In this document: piece after piece, positions 18,049 to 26,950 of the stretch
How the letters are laid out: each line of letters opens with the position of its first letter
Position numbering within the stretch: the first letter of the stretch is position 1
Position numbers and translations under genes: made by a program
From: CAYZXK01 sp964482395
GTDB lineage: Bacteria; Planctomycetota; Phycisphaerae; UBA1845; Fen-1342
NCBI GenBank assembly: GCA_964482395.1
Contig: CAYZXK010000207.1
Location: 1 to 64,000, forward strand
DNA: 64,000 nt
Reading direction: 5' to 3'
Notes under the pieces: generated by a model
The model's database searches: none
Seen by the model: the letters and a program-made list of their open reading frames with translations, nothing else
Told to the model about the DNA's origin: nothing

Positions 18049-18783
18049 ATGGCGAAAGTAGCCGTCATCGTCCCGGCCGCGGGAGCGGGTCAACGCTTCG
18101 GCGGGCAGGTGAAGAAACCGTTTGCACTGCTGGACAATCGACCGGTTTTCATCCGCTGCCTGGAGTTGTTCATCAATCGTCCCGACGTGTGCCAGAGCAT
18201 CCTGGCGGTTGCCCCCGAAGACTACCAGGTGGTCAAGGAAAAATATGCGGCCAACATCATGATTATGGGACTGAAGCTGGTAAAAGGCGGAGCCGAGCGG
18301 TTCGAATCGGTCCGGGCCGCCCTGGATGCGGTCGATCCGGCCGCCGAGCTGGTCTGCGTCCACGACGCCGTACGACCCTGCGTCCTCGAAACCTGGATCG
18401 ATCAGGTCTTTGCCGAAGCCGCCAAAACCGGCGCGGCCATCCTGGCCGCTCCGCTGACCGGAACGATCAAGCAGGTCGGCGCCGCCGGTGTCATCGACCG
18501 CACCGTGCCCCGGGAAGGTCTGTACGAAGCCCAGACCCCGCAAGTCTTTCGCACCGACATTCTTCGGCGGGCGTACGCCGAGCTGCCCCCGGATTGCAGG
18601 CCCACCGACGATGCCGAAGTGGTCGAGCGCATTGGCCACCCGGTCGCCATTGTCAAGACCGACCACCGGAACCTCAAGATCACCACCCCCGCCGACCTGA
18701 CCCTCGCGGCTGCGATCGCCAAGGAAATGACCCGCCGGGCCAAGGGACCCGCCCTGGGAGCGTTCGAGGAAGCCCAGTGGTGA
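18049..18783 (+). CDS. ispD: 2-C-methyl-D-erythritol 4-phosphate cytidylyltransferase
   Basis: A 244-residue enzyme of the MEP isoprenoid pathway. The N-terminal nucleotide-binding loop is VPAAGAGQRFGG with K23 of VKKPF. GGAERFESVRAAL and VHDAVRPCV are the CTP/MEP site motifs, followed by EAQTPQVFR and the TDDAEVVE signature. An AAAGGAA ribosome-binding site precedes the ATG. ispH of the same pathway is 41 kb away at 59769; ispF is not in the window. Confidence 0.95.
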   Translation: MAKVAVIVPAAGAGQRFGGQVKKPFALLDNRPVFIRCLELFINRPDVCQSILAVAPEDYQVVKEKYAANIMIMGLKLVKGGAERFESVRAALDAVDPAAELVCVHDAVRPCVLETWIDQVFAEAAKTGAAILAAPLTGTIKQVGAAGVIDRTVPREGLYEAQTPQVFRTDILRRAYAELPPDCRPTDDAEVVERIGHPVAIVKTDHRNLKITTPADLTLAAAIAKEMTRRAKGPALGAFEEAQW

Positions 18784-18953
18784 GCCGGGGGCGGGGACGT
18801 TAGACTCATAATGGAGAAATGTGCGACGCGCGGGGGAGGCGGCGTCATGACCCGGCCCGCGACGGGCTCCGGATGCAAGAATGCGCACCATCGTCGGGGC
18901 GCCAGTCCGCCGTCTGAAAGCCGGGCATGGAGCGACCGAGTTCGGCAAGCGCA

Positions 18954-19880
18954 ATGAAGCTACAGCTTCGGGCCACACTGAACCGCGAGCATCGACCGGC
19001 CGCCTGGGCATGTCTGGCCGGCCTGTGCCTTCTGATTGCGGCTTGTGACCCCCTGCCAGTGGCGATGCACCAACCGACCGTGCCGCGACCCGCGACCACC
19101 CCCACCCCAGCTCTGCCCAACTCCACTCCCATCGCTCCGCCGGCGGCGACGGCGGTGGCGGATTCGAGTATGCCCCACGCGACCGCGGGCATGTATCTGG
19201 GTGTCGTCCTCAGTGTCCTCCACGTCCAGATCCCGCACGAGCATCGCCAGCAGGCCGAACCGCTGTGGAACCATCTGCGCGAGGATCTTTTCGGCTCCGC
19301 GGTGGTACTCCGCCTGCGACGCAACGGACTGCGAGTGGGCGTCGGCAACGCCCAGTGGTGGGACGCAGTCAAGGCCACGCTGGATGCGATCGACGGCGTC
19401 CGGTCGGTGGAGCTGGATCCGGTGCGTTTGCCGGCCAACTATCCACTGGCTCTGGAATTGGACCAGCAGCCCAGGGAGCAGACCCTGTTTTTCGTCGGGG
19501 AGGACGGGATTCTCAGCGGCGACACCTGGCCGCTGGCCCGCACCGTGCTGCGCCTCAGCTACGACCTGAATCTCCAAAACCCCGACCGCGTCCGACTCAC
19601 CATCGTGCCGGAAGTGCGCCAGCGCCTGGAGGGTTGGCGTTGGGTCCAGCGAGCGGGGAAGCTGACCCGCGAGCCCAGGTACAGCGGCCGGGCCTTTCCG
19701 GCCGCCAGTTTCACCGCCGAGCTGGAGCCCCAAGAATTCCTGCTGCTGGCCCCCGGGCCGCGAGCGGATCTATGGGGCCTGATCGGCGGGGCTCTGCTTA
19801 CCAGCGATGTCGACGGTCAACGCTTCGACTCCTACCTGTTCCTGCGGGCGGACCTGAACCATGTGTCCTGCGGCTACTAG
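18954..19880 (+). CDS. lipoprotein upstream of a histidine kinase, function unknown
   Basis: A 308-residue protein from the ATG that gives a good lipoprotein signal (hydrophobic CLAGLCLLIAAC, lipobox IAAC); an ATG at 18927 is an alternative. A Pro/Thr-rich linker (about 40-75) leads to a soluble domain with ALELDQQPREQTLFFVGEDG and LNPDRVRLTIVPEVRQ. The 3' end overlaps the histidine kinase start by 20 nt, so the two are co-translated and the lipoprotein may provide an envelope signal or substrate. No known family was recognised. Confidence 0.75.
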   Translation: MKLQLRATLNREHRPAAWACLAGLCLLIAACDPLPVAMHQPTVPRPATTPTPALPNSTPIAPPAATAVADSSMPHATAGMYLGVVLSVLHVQIPHEHRQQAEPLWNHLREDLFGSAVVLRLRRNGLRVGVGNAQWWDAVKATLDAIDGVRSVELDPVRLPANYPLALELDQQPREQTLFFVGEDGILSGDTWPLARTVLRLSYDLNLQNPDRVRLTIVPEVRQRLEGWRWVQRAGKLTREPRYSGRAFPAASFTAELEPQEFLLLAPGPRADLWGLIGGALLTSDVDGQRFDSYLFLRADLNHVSCGY

Positions 19881-20967
19881 CCCACCGGCGGGAACCGGGC
19901 GACTGGACCCGGCCTACCTGGAAAGCCTCTTCCAAAGCGCGGGCCTGGCCATAATCGCCTGCCGAACGGACGGGGAAATAGTGGCCGGGAACCCGGCGGC
20001 AGTCAGGCTCTTTCAGGCCGGCAGCGGCCCTCCGGCAGGCCCGGTCGCCGAACTCTTTCCGCCTCGCGATCGGGCCGCAGTCCAGCAAGCTCTGGAAACC
20101 GTCCGGGCCACATTGCAGCCCGTGGAACTCCGCACCCGGCTCGGGGGAACCGAGGACGACCCGCTGGAATTCGCGGTCTGGGTCGCCCCAGTGCTGGAAC
20201 CCGACGGAAGCCTCAAAGGCATTTCACTCTGGTTCCGGGACATCACCGAGCGCATGCGGCTCCGCCGGGCGCTCAAGGAGCGCGAAAGGCTGGCCTCCCT
20301 GGGTTCGCTCTCACGCGGCATCGCCCACCACTACAACAACCTACTGTGTGGAATCGCGACCAGCGTCGAGTACGCCATCAACATGAACACCACCTCGGCC
20401 ATGCGGCGGGCGCTGCAACGGACCGCCGACGCGGTGGCCCGCGCCGCACGCATCACCGGCCAGTTGCTGGCCTTCGCCCAGGCCGACCATCAGCAAGGCG
20501 ATCTGGCCGATCTGACCGAGACGGTCCTGTACTTCTGCGACCAGAACGAGGAGCGCCTGGCCCGCCTGCATATCAAGCCGATCGTCGACTGGCAACCGCT
20601 CCCCGGGATCCCGGTCCAGCGGAATCAGCTCATGGTGGTCCTGAATAACATCGTGGACAACGCCGTCGAGGCGATGCCGGGCGGAGGGACACTGACGATC
20701 ACGCTGGCCCGACGGGACGAAAACAGCGTCTGCCTGTCAATCACCGACACCGGGCCGGGAATCGACCCCAAGTTCATCGACCGGATTTTCGAGCCGTTTT
20801 TCACCACCAAAGGCGCCCTCGGAGCCGGCACCGGCCACAATGCCGGCATGGGGTTGGCCGTCGTGCACGGCCTGGTGGGCGAGATGCGGGGCACGATCAC
20901 CGCCTCCAACGTGCCCGGCAGCGGGGCCAGATTCGAGATAATCCTCCCCATCCGGCGCGAAAGCTGA
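19861..20967 (+). CDS. PAS-domain sensor histidine kinase
   Basis: A 368-residue soluble kinase. A PAS domain spans about 21-135, ending WFRDITERMRLRRAL. The dimerisation box is LSRGIAHHYNNLLCGI with phospho-acceptor H156; most relatives have AHDFNN, so the Asp after the His is changed to His here. The catalytic domain has the N box NIVDNAVEAM, DTGPGIDP, an F box IFEPFFTTK and GMGLAVVHGLV. There is no transmembrane segment or fused receiver. No response regulator is adjacent; the nearest is the NtrC-type gene at 27167. Confidence 0.92.
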   Translation: MCPAATSPPAGTGRLDPAYLESLFQSAGLAIIACRTDGEIVAGNPAAVRLFQAGSGPPAGPVAELFPPRDRAAVQQALETVRATLQPVELRTRLGGTEDDPLEFAVWVAPVLEPDGSLKGISLWFRDITERMRLRRALKERERLASLGSLSRGIAHHYNNLLCGIATSVEYAINMNTTSAMRRALQRTADAVARAARITGQLLAFAQADHQQGDLADLTETVLYFCDQNEERLARLHIKPIVDWQPLPGIPVQRNQLMVVLNNIVDNAVEAMPGGGTLTITLARRDENSVCLSITDTGPGIDPKFIDRIFEPFFTTKGALGAGTGHNAGMGLAVVHGLVGEMRGTITASNVPGSGARFEIILPIRRES

Positions 20968-21001
20968 CCCTCCCTCCGGCCGCACCGACCAGCGCAAGCA
21001 C

Positions 21002-21244
21002 CTACCAGAATCGGCGTACTGCCCAGTGCACCCCGTAAAACGCGGCCGCGATCAGCACCATTCCGACGATGATGTTCACGAAGGTGATCAGCGTCGCCCG
21101 GGGCATCTCTCCCGGACGCCGGGCCCGGGTGGCCCGATACACTGTCGCCACGCAGGCCACCAGCGGCAGAAGCATCCACATCCGCGCTCCCGGCGGCAGC
21201 TTGACCGGCTCGACGAACAGCCAGCCCAGCACCGCCCCGATCAT
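21002..21244 (-). CDS. 80-residue two-helix membrane protein
   Basis: An ATG at 21244 overlaps the stop of the DUF6677-type gene by 4 nt (ATGA) and opens 80 codons. A hydrophobic start (IGAVLGWLFVEP), a second segment (MWMLLPLVACVATVY), the basic loop RATRARRPGE and a third hydrophobic stretch (TFVNIIVGMVLIAAAFYGV) suggest two or three membrane helices. Longer upstream reading in this frame is a shadow of the neighbour. The tight overlap supports a real, co-translated gene. Function unknown. Confidence 0.65.
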   Translation of the reverse strand: MIGAVLGWLFVEPVKLPPGARMWMLLPLVACVATVYRATRARRPGEMPRATLITFVNIIVGMVLIAAAFYGVHWAVRRFW

Positions 21245-21780
21245 GAGCGCGATTCCCAGGACGCGGCCGGTTGCGACTCGCGGTAGAAGGTCGGCAGACC
21301 GCCAGTCGTGGCCCGGGAAATCGCGTCCAGAATAACCAGCAGGTTCAGCAGCCCGGCGGTCGCCAGGTAGATGGTCGCCACATCCGACTCCGGGTAGAAC
21401 GACATGTATCTGGCCCGGTGGTTCAGGTACCGGCTGTACACTTCCTGCGGTCCGCTGGGCTCGGGTGGCGCGGTCAGGCCCAGGTCCTTCAGTACCCGGC
21501 GCTCGATCTGCTGGCTGATGAAATGGCACGGAACCGTGTACCCGCCCACTCCCAGCTCGGCCAGGAACAGCCACCGGTTGGTCCACGTGTTGACCGAATC
21601 AAGGATTCCGCCGAAGGCCAGGCCGGTCCAGTACGGCAGGCTCACGGCCAGAAAGCACACCCCAGCCAGGCCGCGATGCCCCAGCAGCCAATGCCCCGCG
21701 CCCGGCAGAATCCAGGTCAACACCCCAGCCTGCAAAGCCCGGCTGCTTGTGCTCGCAGTGGCTGTCTTGCACTTACCCAC
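21241..21780 (-). CDS. DUF6677-like membrane protein
   Basis: A 179-residue protein. The opening GVLTWILPGAGHWLLGHRGLAGVCFLAV is the P-G-x-GH membrane motif of TM2/DUF6677-type proteins; hydrophobic segments follow at about 45-60, 68-85 and 135-152. The start is GTG with GGGGAG just upstream. It sits 15 nt after the FmdB-type gene and overlaps the next small membrane protein. DUF6677 is known mainly from planctomycetes; role unknown. Confidence 0.7.
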   Translation of the reverse strand: MGKCKTATASTSSRALQAGVLTWILPGAGHWLLGHRGLAGVCFLAVSLPYWTGLAFGGILDSVNTWTNRWLFLAELGVGGYTVPCHFISQQIERRVLKDLGLTAPPEPSGPQEVYSRYLNHRARYMSFYPESDVATIYLATAGLLNLLVILDAISRATTGGLPTFYRESQPAASWESRS

Positions 21781-21795
21781 CGGCTCCCCAATCTG

Positions 21796-22029
21796 CTACC
21801 GATCCCGTCCCGACCAGGGACATGCCCCCCCGGCTAGGTCGCACTCTCCGCACGCCTTAGATGACCTGGGTCGACTCCCGCCCGAATGAGCCGCGAAGAC
21901 GCTCGGCCGGCGTACCAGGCGCCGCTGCCCACAGTTCGGGCAGCGCACCTTCTCAGCCGCACCCCGTGAGAGCACCAGCTCCTCGAAGGTCGTGTCGCAA
22001 TTCGCGCATTTGTACTCGTATATGGGCAC
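21796..22029 (-). CDS. FmdB-family zinc-ribbon protein
   Basis: A 77-residue protein with a GTG start giving the family N-terminus VPIYEYKCANC. Zinc ligands are CANC and CPNC about 25 residues apart, with a C-terminal CGEC tail that is Ser/Gly-rich. FmdB-like proteins are small zinc ribbons of putative regulatory role. It is the first gene of a three-gene operon with the DUF6677-like and small membrane proteins. Upstream in-frame residues have no export or family signal and are excluded. Confidence 0.85.
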   Translation of the reverse strand: MPIYEYKCANCDTTFEELVLSRGAAEKVRCPNCGQRRLVRRPSVFAAHSGGSRPRSSKACGECDLAGGACPWSGRDR

Positions 22030-22406
22030 TTTCCTGGCCTCTCCGACTGAACCCCCGCCAGTATAGGAACCACCACCCAGGATCGCAACGCCCACCCCCT
22101 CGTGCTGCGAACCTTCCGCCTGACCAGACGAGCCCTGCCCTGGCCCGACTACTTCGACCAGCATCAGACCGCACTATCCGAACCGCCGCACGCACACGGC
22201 CGGCAACCGCTTGAGTTCTCAAGATGCGGGCCCGACTGCCGGAGGTCAGCCAGGCCCCGCGCGGATCGCTCCAGCCCCGGGCGATCAACAGGCCTTGGGG
22301 GGCGCTGGAAACGGCCAGCCGAGCCCGCAGGTCAAGGATCCGAGTCGGGAGGGCATGCGACGAGTCAGGATGAAGAGTAGTCGACAATACGAGCGTCGGT
22401 CGGCCG
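22030..22406. other. intergenic region upstream of the fmdB-like operon
   Basis: About 380 nt between the vanZ-like stop and the fmdB-like start. No gene, RNA or clear promoter was recognised. Confidence 0.5.
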
Positions 22407-22829
22407 CTACCGTACGCGACCGAATCGCTCACGTTGATTCAGGTGCCTTCGGCGACAACATTCCAGTCCGGCCAGCACCAGGCCGATAGCGATCAGATCG
22501 CACAGCCAGTCCACCACGTCGGCGCTGCGACCCACGAACTGTTGCAGGTACTCGTCGGCGGCGGCATACGCGGCCAGGCAACCCCCAGCGATCCAGGCAA
22601 ACCGCGCCGAAAGCGGCCGACGCAGGGTCTCGGCAAACCGCCAGAAGAGGAACGCCAGCAGTCCGAACGCAGCCACGTGAGCCAATTTGTCGCCGCCCCT
22701 GAATCTCACCGGCATCTCGAGCTTGGGAAGGTGCGTCAGGCAGAACAGGCTGAGCCAGTAGGCGGGCAGCGCCCGCCGATACCAGTCGGTCCACCGCGCG
22801 CTGCCGGTTGGCGTAGCCGGGACTATCAC
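22407..22829 (-). CDS. VanZ-family membrane protein
   Basis: A 140-residue protein with four hydrophobic segments and the VanZ signature: F-x-x-x-DKLAHVAAFGLLAF and, in the third quarter, ADEYLQQFVGRSADVVDWLCDLIAIGLV. VanZ proteins confer low teicoplanin resistance in enterococci, but most homologues have unknown envelope roles. The GTG start overlaps the parA stop by 4 nt, so translation is coupled. It is the last gene of a coaX-mnmE-like-parA-vanZ set. Confidence 0.85.
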   Translation of the reverse strand: MIVPATPTGSARWTDWYRRALPAYWLSLFCLTHLPKLEMPVRFRGGDKLAHVAAFGLLAFLFWRFAETLRRPLSARFAWIAGGCLAAYAAADEYLQQFVGRSADVVDWLCDLIAIGLVLAGLECCRRRHLNQRERFGRVR

Positions 22830-23707
22830 TGAGCCTTCGAGTTATCCAGCCGGCCGGCCGGCTCAGCGACCGCTCCGGCGAGAATGGTCGCGGGACTGCC
22901 GCCGCCGGCCGCGTCCCCATCCGTGGCCATCGCGACGACCTCCGCTGCCAGGGCCTGGTAATCTCTGGCGCCATGGCTGGCTGGTGCATACGCGAAGATT
23001 GTCTGACCGAAGCTCGGGCACTCCGCCAATCTGATGTTTCGTCGAATCGTCGTCGCGAAGACCCGTGCGCCATACCAGGCGGCGTCAGGCCCGGCACACT
23101 CCAGAAACCGGACCACGTCCTCGCGGACCTCCTGGGCCAGTCGCGTCCCGGCTTCGTACAGGCAGAGCAATACGCCGCTGACCCGCAGGGCGGGGTTCAG
23201 TCGCGCCCGCACCAGCGAAACGGTTTCCAGCAATCGCCCCAGCCCCTGGAGCGCCAGAAAGTGCGGCTGAAGCGGGATGATCACTTCACCCACCGCGGCT
23301 AGTGCATTTACGGCCAATAATCCCAGCGACGGAGCGCAGTCGATGATGCAAAACTCGAACTCGGTCAGATACGGCCCCAGGACTGAGGCTAGGCGTGTTT
23401 CCCGCCGGAGCTGGTCGGCCAGTTCGATCTCTGCGCCGACCAGGTCGACGTGAGCCGGGATCAGGGTGAGATTCCCCTCCACGGTCCGCGCCGCCTCGGC
23501 CGCTGGCCGCCTGTGCACCAGCACGTCGTAGATACTCGGCTGCTGCCGGTCCAGCTCGACCCCCAGATGCATCGTCGCATGGGCTTGAGGATCCAGGTCG
23601 ACCAGGAGGACGCGCCGGCCGGACCGGGCCAGGGCGGCCGAGAGGTTGACGGCGGTGGTGGTCTTTCCCACGCCGCCCTTCTGGTTGACTACCGCGATCG
23701 ACCGCAT
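22826..23707 (-). CDS. ParA-family ATPase
   Basis: A 293-residue Walker-type ATPase starting MRSIAVVNQKGGVGKTTTAVN, with a deviant Walker A holding the signature Lys. It has DLDPQAHAT, IIDCAPSLGLLAVNAL and IIPLQPHFLALQGLGRL, as in chromosomal Soj/ParA. It differs from standard Soj in lacking a neighbouring ParB gene; mnmE-like and vanZ-like genes flank it instead. A C-terminal tail of about 35 residues is low complexity. An upstream in-frame stretch of 100 codons lacks any signature and is excluded. Confidence 0.9.
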   Translation of the reverse strand: MRSIAVVNQKGGVGKTTTAVNLSAALARSGRRVLLVDLDPQAHATMHLGVELDRQQPSIYDVLVHRRPAAEAARTVEGNLTLIPAHVDLVGAEIELADQLRRETRLASVLGPYLTEFEFCIIDCAPSLGLLAVNALAAVGEVIIPLQPHFLALQGLGRLLETVSLVRARLNPALRVSGVLLCLYEAGTRLAQEVREDVVRFLECAGPDAAWYGARVFATTIRRNIRLAECPSFGQTIFAYAPASHGARDYQALAAEVVAMATDGDAAGGGSPATILAGAVAEPAGRLDNSKAQ

Positions 23708-23733
23708 GCGCCCAGTATACGCGTCCCGACCGG

Positions 23734-24921
23734 TCAACGGAAAACCGCCCGCCCCGATAGCACCTGGGTGAGCCGACGATGCATCGCTTGCAGGTCCGTT
23801 TCGGCCGCTGCCTGGGTCAGCAGTTCTGCCTGTCGCGGGGTGAAGGCCGCGGGCTGGGCAAGAGCTGCGGAAGTTCGCCCCAGAGCGGTCAGTACGCCAT
23901 TGCAGAGGGGCTCCAAACCCCAACGCCGGGCGGCGGAAATCTCGACCGTTATCGCCCGCCACGCAGGCGGCAAAAGCCCTCGCAATGCATCTGGCAGCCC
24001 CGGCAAGTCGCACTTGTTCAAAGCAACACAGGCGGCCGCAAGCTCTCCGTAGCCGGCCAGAAACTCCCTCAAGGTCGCACTACCCGCATCGGTGACATCC
24101 AGCACAATCACCACCCCGTCCGCCTGGCGGATAACCCGGTGCGTCTGCTCGATCCCTGCCCCCTCCAGCGCATCGCGACTGCGGCCGAGTCCGGCGGTGT
24201 CCAGCCAGATAATCGGAAACCCCTCAACTTCCCCCCTGGCCTCAACCCAATCGCGAGTCGTGCCGGGCACGGGCGAAACCACACTTACCCTGCGGTCAGC
24301 CAGCGCATTGGCCAGCGTGCTTTTTCCCGCATTCGGCGGCCCGGCCAACACGACCCGCAACGGATGCTCGAACCAATCGACAATCGCCAGCCCGGCCGCG
24401 ATTTGGCGACAGGTCCGCGAAACCAGCTCGGGGCGGTCGCACTCCAGCAGTGAGCCGATCGCGGCCCGCAACCGGCCCACCTGGCCGAGCAGCCAGTATG
24501 CTCCGCGCCGGGTCGGCAACCGTGGCAGTAATGTCCAAGCTTCCGCCTCCACCGGGTCGTCGGTCGGCCACAGATCGCGTGGCTCCTCCCGGCTGGCCTC
24601 CAGCCGGCAGGCCCGCAGGAACTCCGTGCACTGCTCCACCAGATCGGGGTTGCCGTGCAGATGGAGCCGCAAGTCCCATAACGGCGGACCCGAGTGCAGC
24701 GACAGCAGAATGTCGTCGATCGCGGCCCCCGAACCGTCCAGCAGCTCTGCCCGCCCGACCCGACCGACCGGCCAGGAAGCCAGCTCGCCCCGCCTGGTCC
24801 GAATGTGCTGCTGGACAAACCGCTCCGCCCCCAGGCCCCGTATCCGAATCACCGCGATCGCCGCCGGCCCTGGACCGGTCAGCAGTTCGAACTCGCCGGC
24901 GGCCCACGGTTCCGACGTCAC
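23734..24921 (-). CDS. MnmE-like GTPase, divergent
   Basis: A 395-residue protein with GTG start overlapping the coaX stop (GTGA). The N-terminal domain resembles the folate-binding domain of MnmE (FELLTGPGPAAIAVIRIRG). The G domain starts with P-loop GPPNAGKS (194-201), TTRD (221-224), DTAGL (241-245) and NKCD. MnmE with MnmG modifies the wobble U of certain tRNAs. Here the helical domain is short, and the C-terminal C-x-GK motif with the catalytically important Cys is missing: the protein ends LSGRAVFR. Function may have diverged. No mnmG is present. Confidence 0.8.
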   Translation of the reverse strand: MTSEPWAAGEFELLTGPGPAAIAVIRIRGLGAERFVQQHIRTRRGELASWPVGRVGRAELLDGSGAAIDDILLSLHSGPPLWDLRLHLHGNPDLVEQCTEFLRACRLEASREEPRDLWPTDDPVEAEAWTLLPRLPTRRGAYWLLGQVGRLRAAIGSLLECDRPELVSRTCRQIAAGLAIVDWFEHPLRVVLAGPPNAGKSTLANALADRRVSVVSPVPGTTRDWVEARGEVEGFPIIWLDTAGLGRSRDALEGAGIEQTHRVIRQADGVVIVLDVTDAGSATLREFLAGYGELAAACVALNKCDLPGLPDALRGLLPPAWRAITVEISAARRWGLEPLCNGVLTALGRTSAALAQPAAFTPRQAELLTQAAAETDLQAMHRRLTQVLSGRAVFR

Positions 24922-25697
24922 GGCTGTCCGGCGGCCTTGCGGTAGGCCAGGGCGATCCCCATCAGGCACAGGTCGGGGACGACCGCGTCCACGTAGTCGG
25001 CCAGCTCGGCCACCAGGGCCGCATTTCCGCCGGTGATCACCAGGGTCGGCCACTCGCGCAGCTCGGTCGCGTACCGCTCGACGATCTCGCGCAGGGCCCC
25101 CAGTGCGCCGAAAACCACGCCGTTGATGATCGCGTCATGAGCGTTCTTGGCAAAGACCGCCCCGGGGCGAACCGGGTTGACCCGCGGCAGTTGCGCGGTC
25201 CCGCGATGCAGGGCCTCGCAGCTCATTTGGAGCCCCGGCAGAATCGCTCCCCCCAGGAAGTGCCCACGCTCTGACACGCAATCCACCGTGACCGCGGTAC
25301 CGAAGGATGCGACCGCACACGGACCTCGTACCCGCTCGTATGCCGCCGCCGCAGAACACACCCGATCGACCCCGACCTCCTGCATGTTGTCAACGTCGAC
25401 CGGCATGGGCAGCGGCAAGTCATCCCGCACTCGCAGCGCGGCCTGCCCGCTCACCTCCTCCACGATGGCCTGCACCCGCGCAGTCATGGGCGGATTCACG
25501 CTGCCGATGACCACCGCCCGTCGGCCGCCGCCAGTGGCACTCCACACCTCGCTGATCACCCGCTGGTAATCCGCCGGACAATCCAGCCCCACCCGACGCG
25601 TATCATGCAATCCGTCCTGGTCCCACACCGCCAGCCCCATCCGGCTGTTGCCGATGTCAATGGCCAAAAGCGAGTCGACCGGCTGGACCAGGCTCAT
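24918..25697 (-). CDS. coaX: type III pantothenate kinase
   Basis: A 259-residue kinase for the first step of coenzyme A synthesis. The N-terminus has the ASKHA phosphate loop DIGNSRMGLAVWD; the middle has VGVDRVCSAAAAYERV and SFGTAVTVDCV, GGAILPGLQMSCEALH and a C-terminal ITGGNAALV. The ATG at 25697 has GGAGG at 8 nt and is preferred over a GTG three codons upstream. It is the first gene of the coaX-mnmE-like-parA-vanZ set. Confidence 0.93.
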   Translation of the reverse strand: MSLVQPVDSLLAIDIGNSRMGLAVWDQDGLHDTRRVGLDCPADYQRVISEVWSATGGGRRAVVIGSVNPPMTARVQAIVEEVSGQAALRVRDDLPLPMPVDVDNMQEVGVDRVCSAAAAYERVRGPCAVASFGTAVTVDCVSERGHFLGGAILPGLQMSCEALHRGTAQLPRVNPVRPGAVFAKNAHDAIINGVVFGALGALREIVERYATELREWPTLVITGGNAALVAELADYVDAVVPDLCLMGIALAYRKAAGQP

Positions 25698-25802
25698 CTG
25701 CTGCACCTCCGGGTCCTAAGAAAAGATCTGCACCCGTGCACCTTACCATGGCTAAGCAAGCCGTCAATCGGCCCAACTGTGAGGCGGGGCCGCCGTTTCC
25801 AG

Positions 25803-26882
25803 TCAGCTTTCCAAATCGCCGCCCAGGTCGAGTTGCGGCGGGCCTTGCCGGCCATCCCACTGGCGGACCTGCTGGACGACGGTCCACATCCGCTCTGCCA
25901 ACGCGCCCAACCCGGCTCCGGTGACTCCTGAGACGCCCAGCACGGGCTTCCCGAGCGCGGCCCGCAGCCTCTCCAGGGCCTGGTCCGCACCGGTCAGGTC
26001 CAGCTTGCTGCCGACCACGATCTCAGTCCGCTGGGCCAGAGCCGCGCTGTATTTTTCGATCTCGGTGCGGACGATCCGGTACGCCGTTTCGATCGAGGGG
26101 CTGCCGGCCGGCGGGCACAGGTCGATCAGGTGTAGGATGACCCGGGTGCGTTCGATGTGCCGCAGGAACTCATCGCCCAGTCCGACGCCCTCGTGGGCAC
26201 CTTCGATCAGCCCCGGCAGGTCCGCCAGCACCAGCCGCCGGTAGCCGGGCAGTTCCATGATGCCCAGTTGCGGCTGCCGGGTAGTGAATGGGTAGTCGGC
26301 AATTTTGGGCCGGGCACTGGTCAACCGCGACAGCAGGGTGCTCTTGCCCGCGTTGGGCAGACCGACCAGCCCGATGTCCGCGATCAGCTTCAGCTCCAGC
26401 CGGAGTCTGCGATGCTGGCCCTCCAGGCCCGGTTCGCTGTAATGAGGGGCCTGGTTGGTCGGGCTGGCGAACGCCGCATTTCCCCGTCCCGGTCGTCCGC
26501 CCCGGGCCACACAGATTCGCTGCTGGTCGTGGACCAGGTCCTTCAGCAGGCGGCCGGTCGCTTCGTCGTATACCAGCGTGCCAGTCGGGACGGTGACCAG
26601 CAGGTCTCGGCCGCTGCGACCCGTGCGGTTGCCGCCTGACCCCGGTCGGCCATCTTCGGCCTGGTAATGGTGTCGCCCGGCCAGGTCCAGGAGGGTGTCC
26701 ACGCCGGATCGGGCGACCAGGTAGACTGATCCGCCGCGGCCGCCGTCCCCACCGTCCGGTCCGCCTTTGGGGACGAACTTCTCTCGCCGAAAGCTCACGC
26801 ACCCGTCGCCGCCCCGACCGCCGCGGACCTCGATGCGAACCTCATCGACGAAAAGTCTCAATGTCCCGGCGGCACGCTGCAT
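25803..26882 (-). CDS. obg: Obg/CgtA-family ribosome-assembly GTPase
   Basis: A 359-residue GTPase. The glycine-rich Obg domain covers about 12-165: RGGRGGDGCVSFRREKFVPKGGPDGGDGGRGG. The G domain has GLPNAGKS, PFTT, DLPGLIEGA and SKLDL. Obg acts in 50S assembly and growth control. The start is uncertain; family proteins begin near FVDEV, so a TTG seven codons inside is possible. The C-terminus stops soon after the G domain, as in short Obg forms. Confidence 0.93.
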   Translation of the reverse strand: MQRAAGTLRLFVDEVRIEVRGGRGGDGCVSFRREKFVPKGGPDGGDGGRGGSVYLVARSGVDTLLDLAGRHHYQAEDGRPGSGGNRTGRSGRDLLVTVPTGTLVYDEATGRLLKDLVHDQQRICVARGGRPGRGNAAFASPTNQAPHYSEPGLEGQHRRLRLELKLIADIGLVGLPNAGKSTLLSRLTSARPKIADYPFTTRQPQLGIMELPGYRRLVLADLPGLIEGAHEGVGLGDEFLRHIERTRVILHLIDLCPPAGSPSIETAYRIVRTEIEKYSAALAQRTEIVVGSKLDLTGADQALERLRAALGKPVLGVSGVTGAGLGALAERMWTVVQQVRQWDGRQGPPQLDLGGDLES

Positions 26883-26944
26883 ATTCGGCGGCAGAAGTCA
26901 CTCGAAAAAACTGGCTCCCACTGGTCCCCTTCACAGTCTAGTGG

Positions 26945-26950
26945 ATTATA
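26945..26950 (-). promoter_or_regulatory. candidate -10 element of obg
   Basis: A perfect TATAAT on the minus strand, about 62 nt before the obg start. No convincing -35 lies at normal spacing, so an activator or weak -35 would be needed. Confidence 0.35.

Noticed and set aside
22826..23707. Plasmid partition locus or chromosomal parABS
   Set aside because: No parB gene or repeated parS-like sites were seen; the ATPase sits in a housekeeping gene set.
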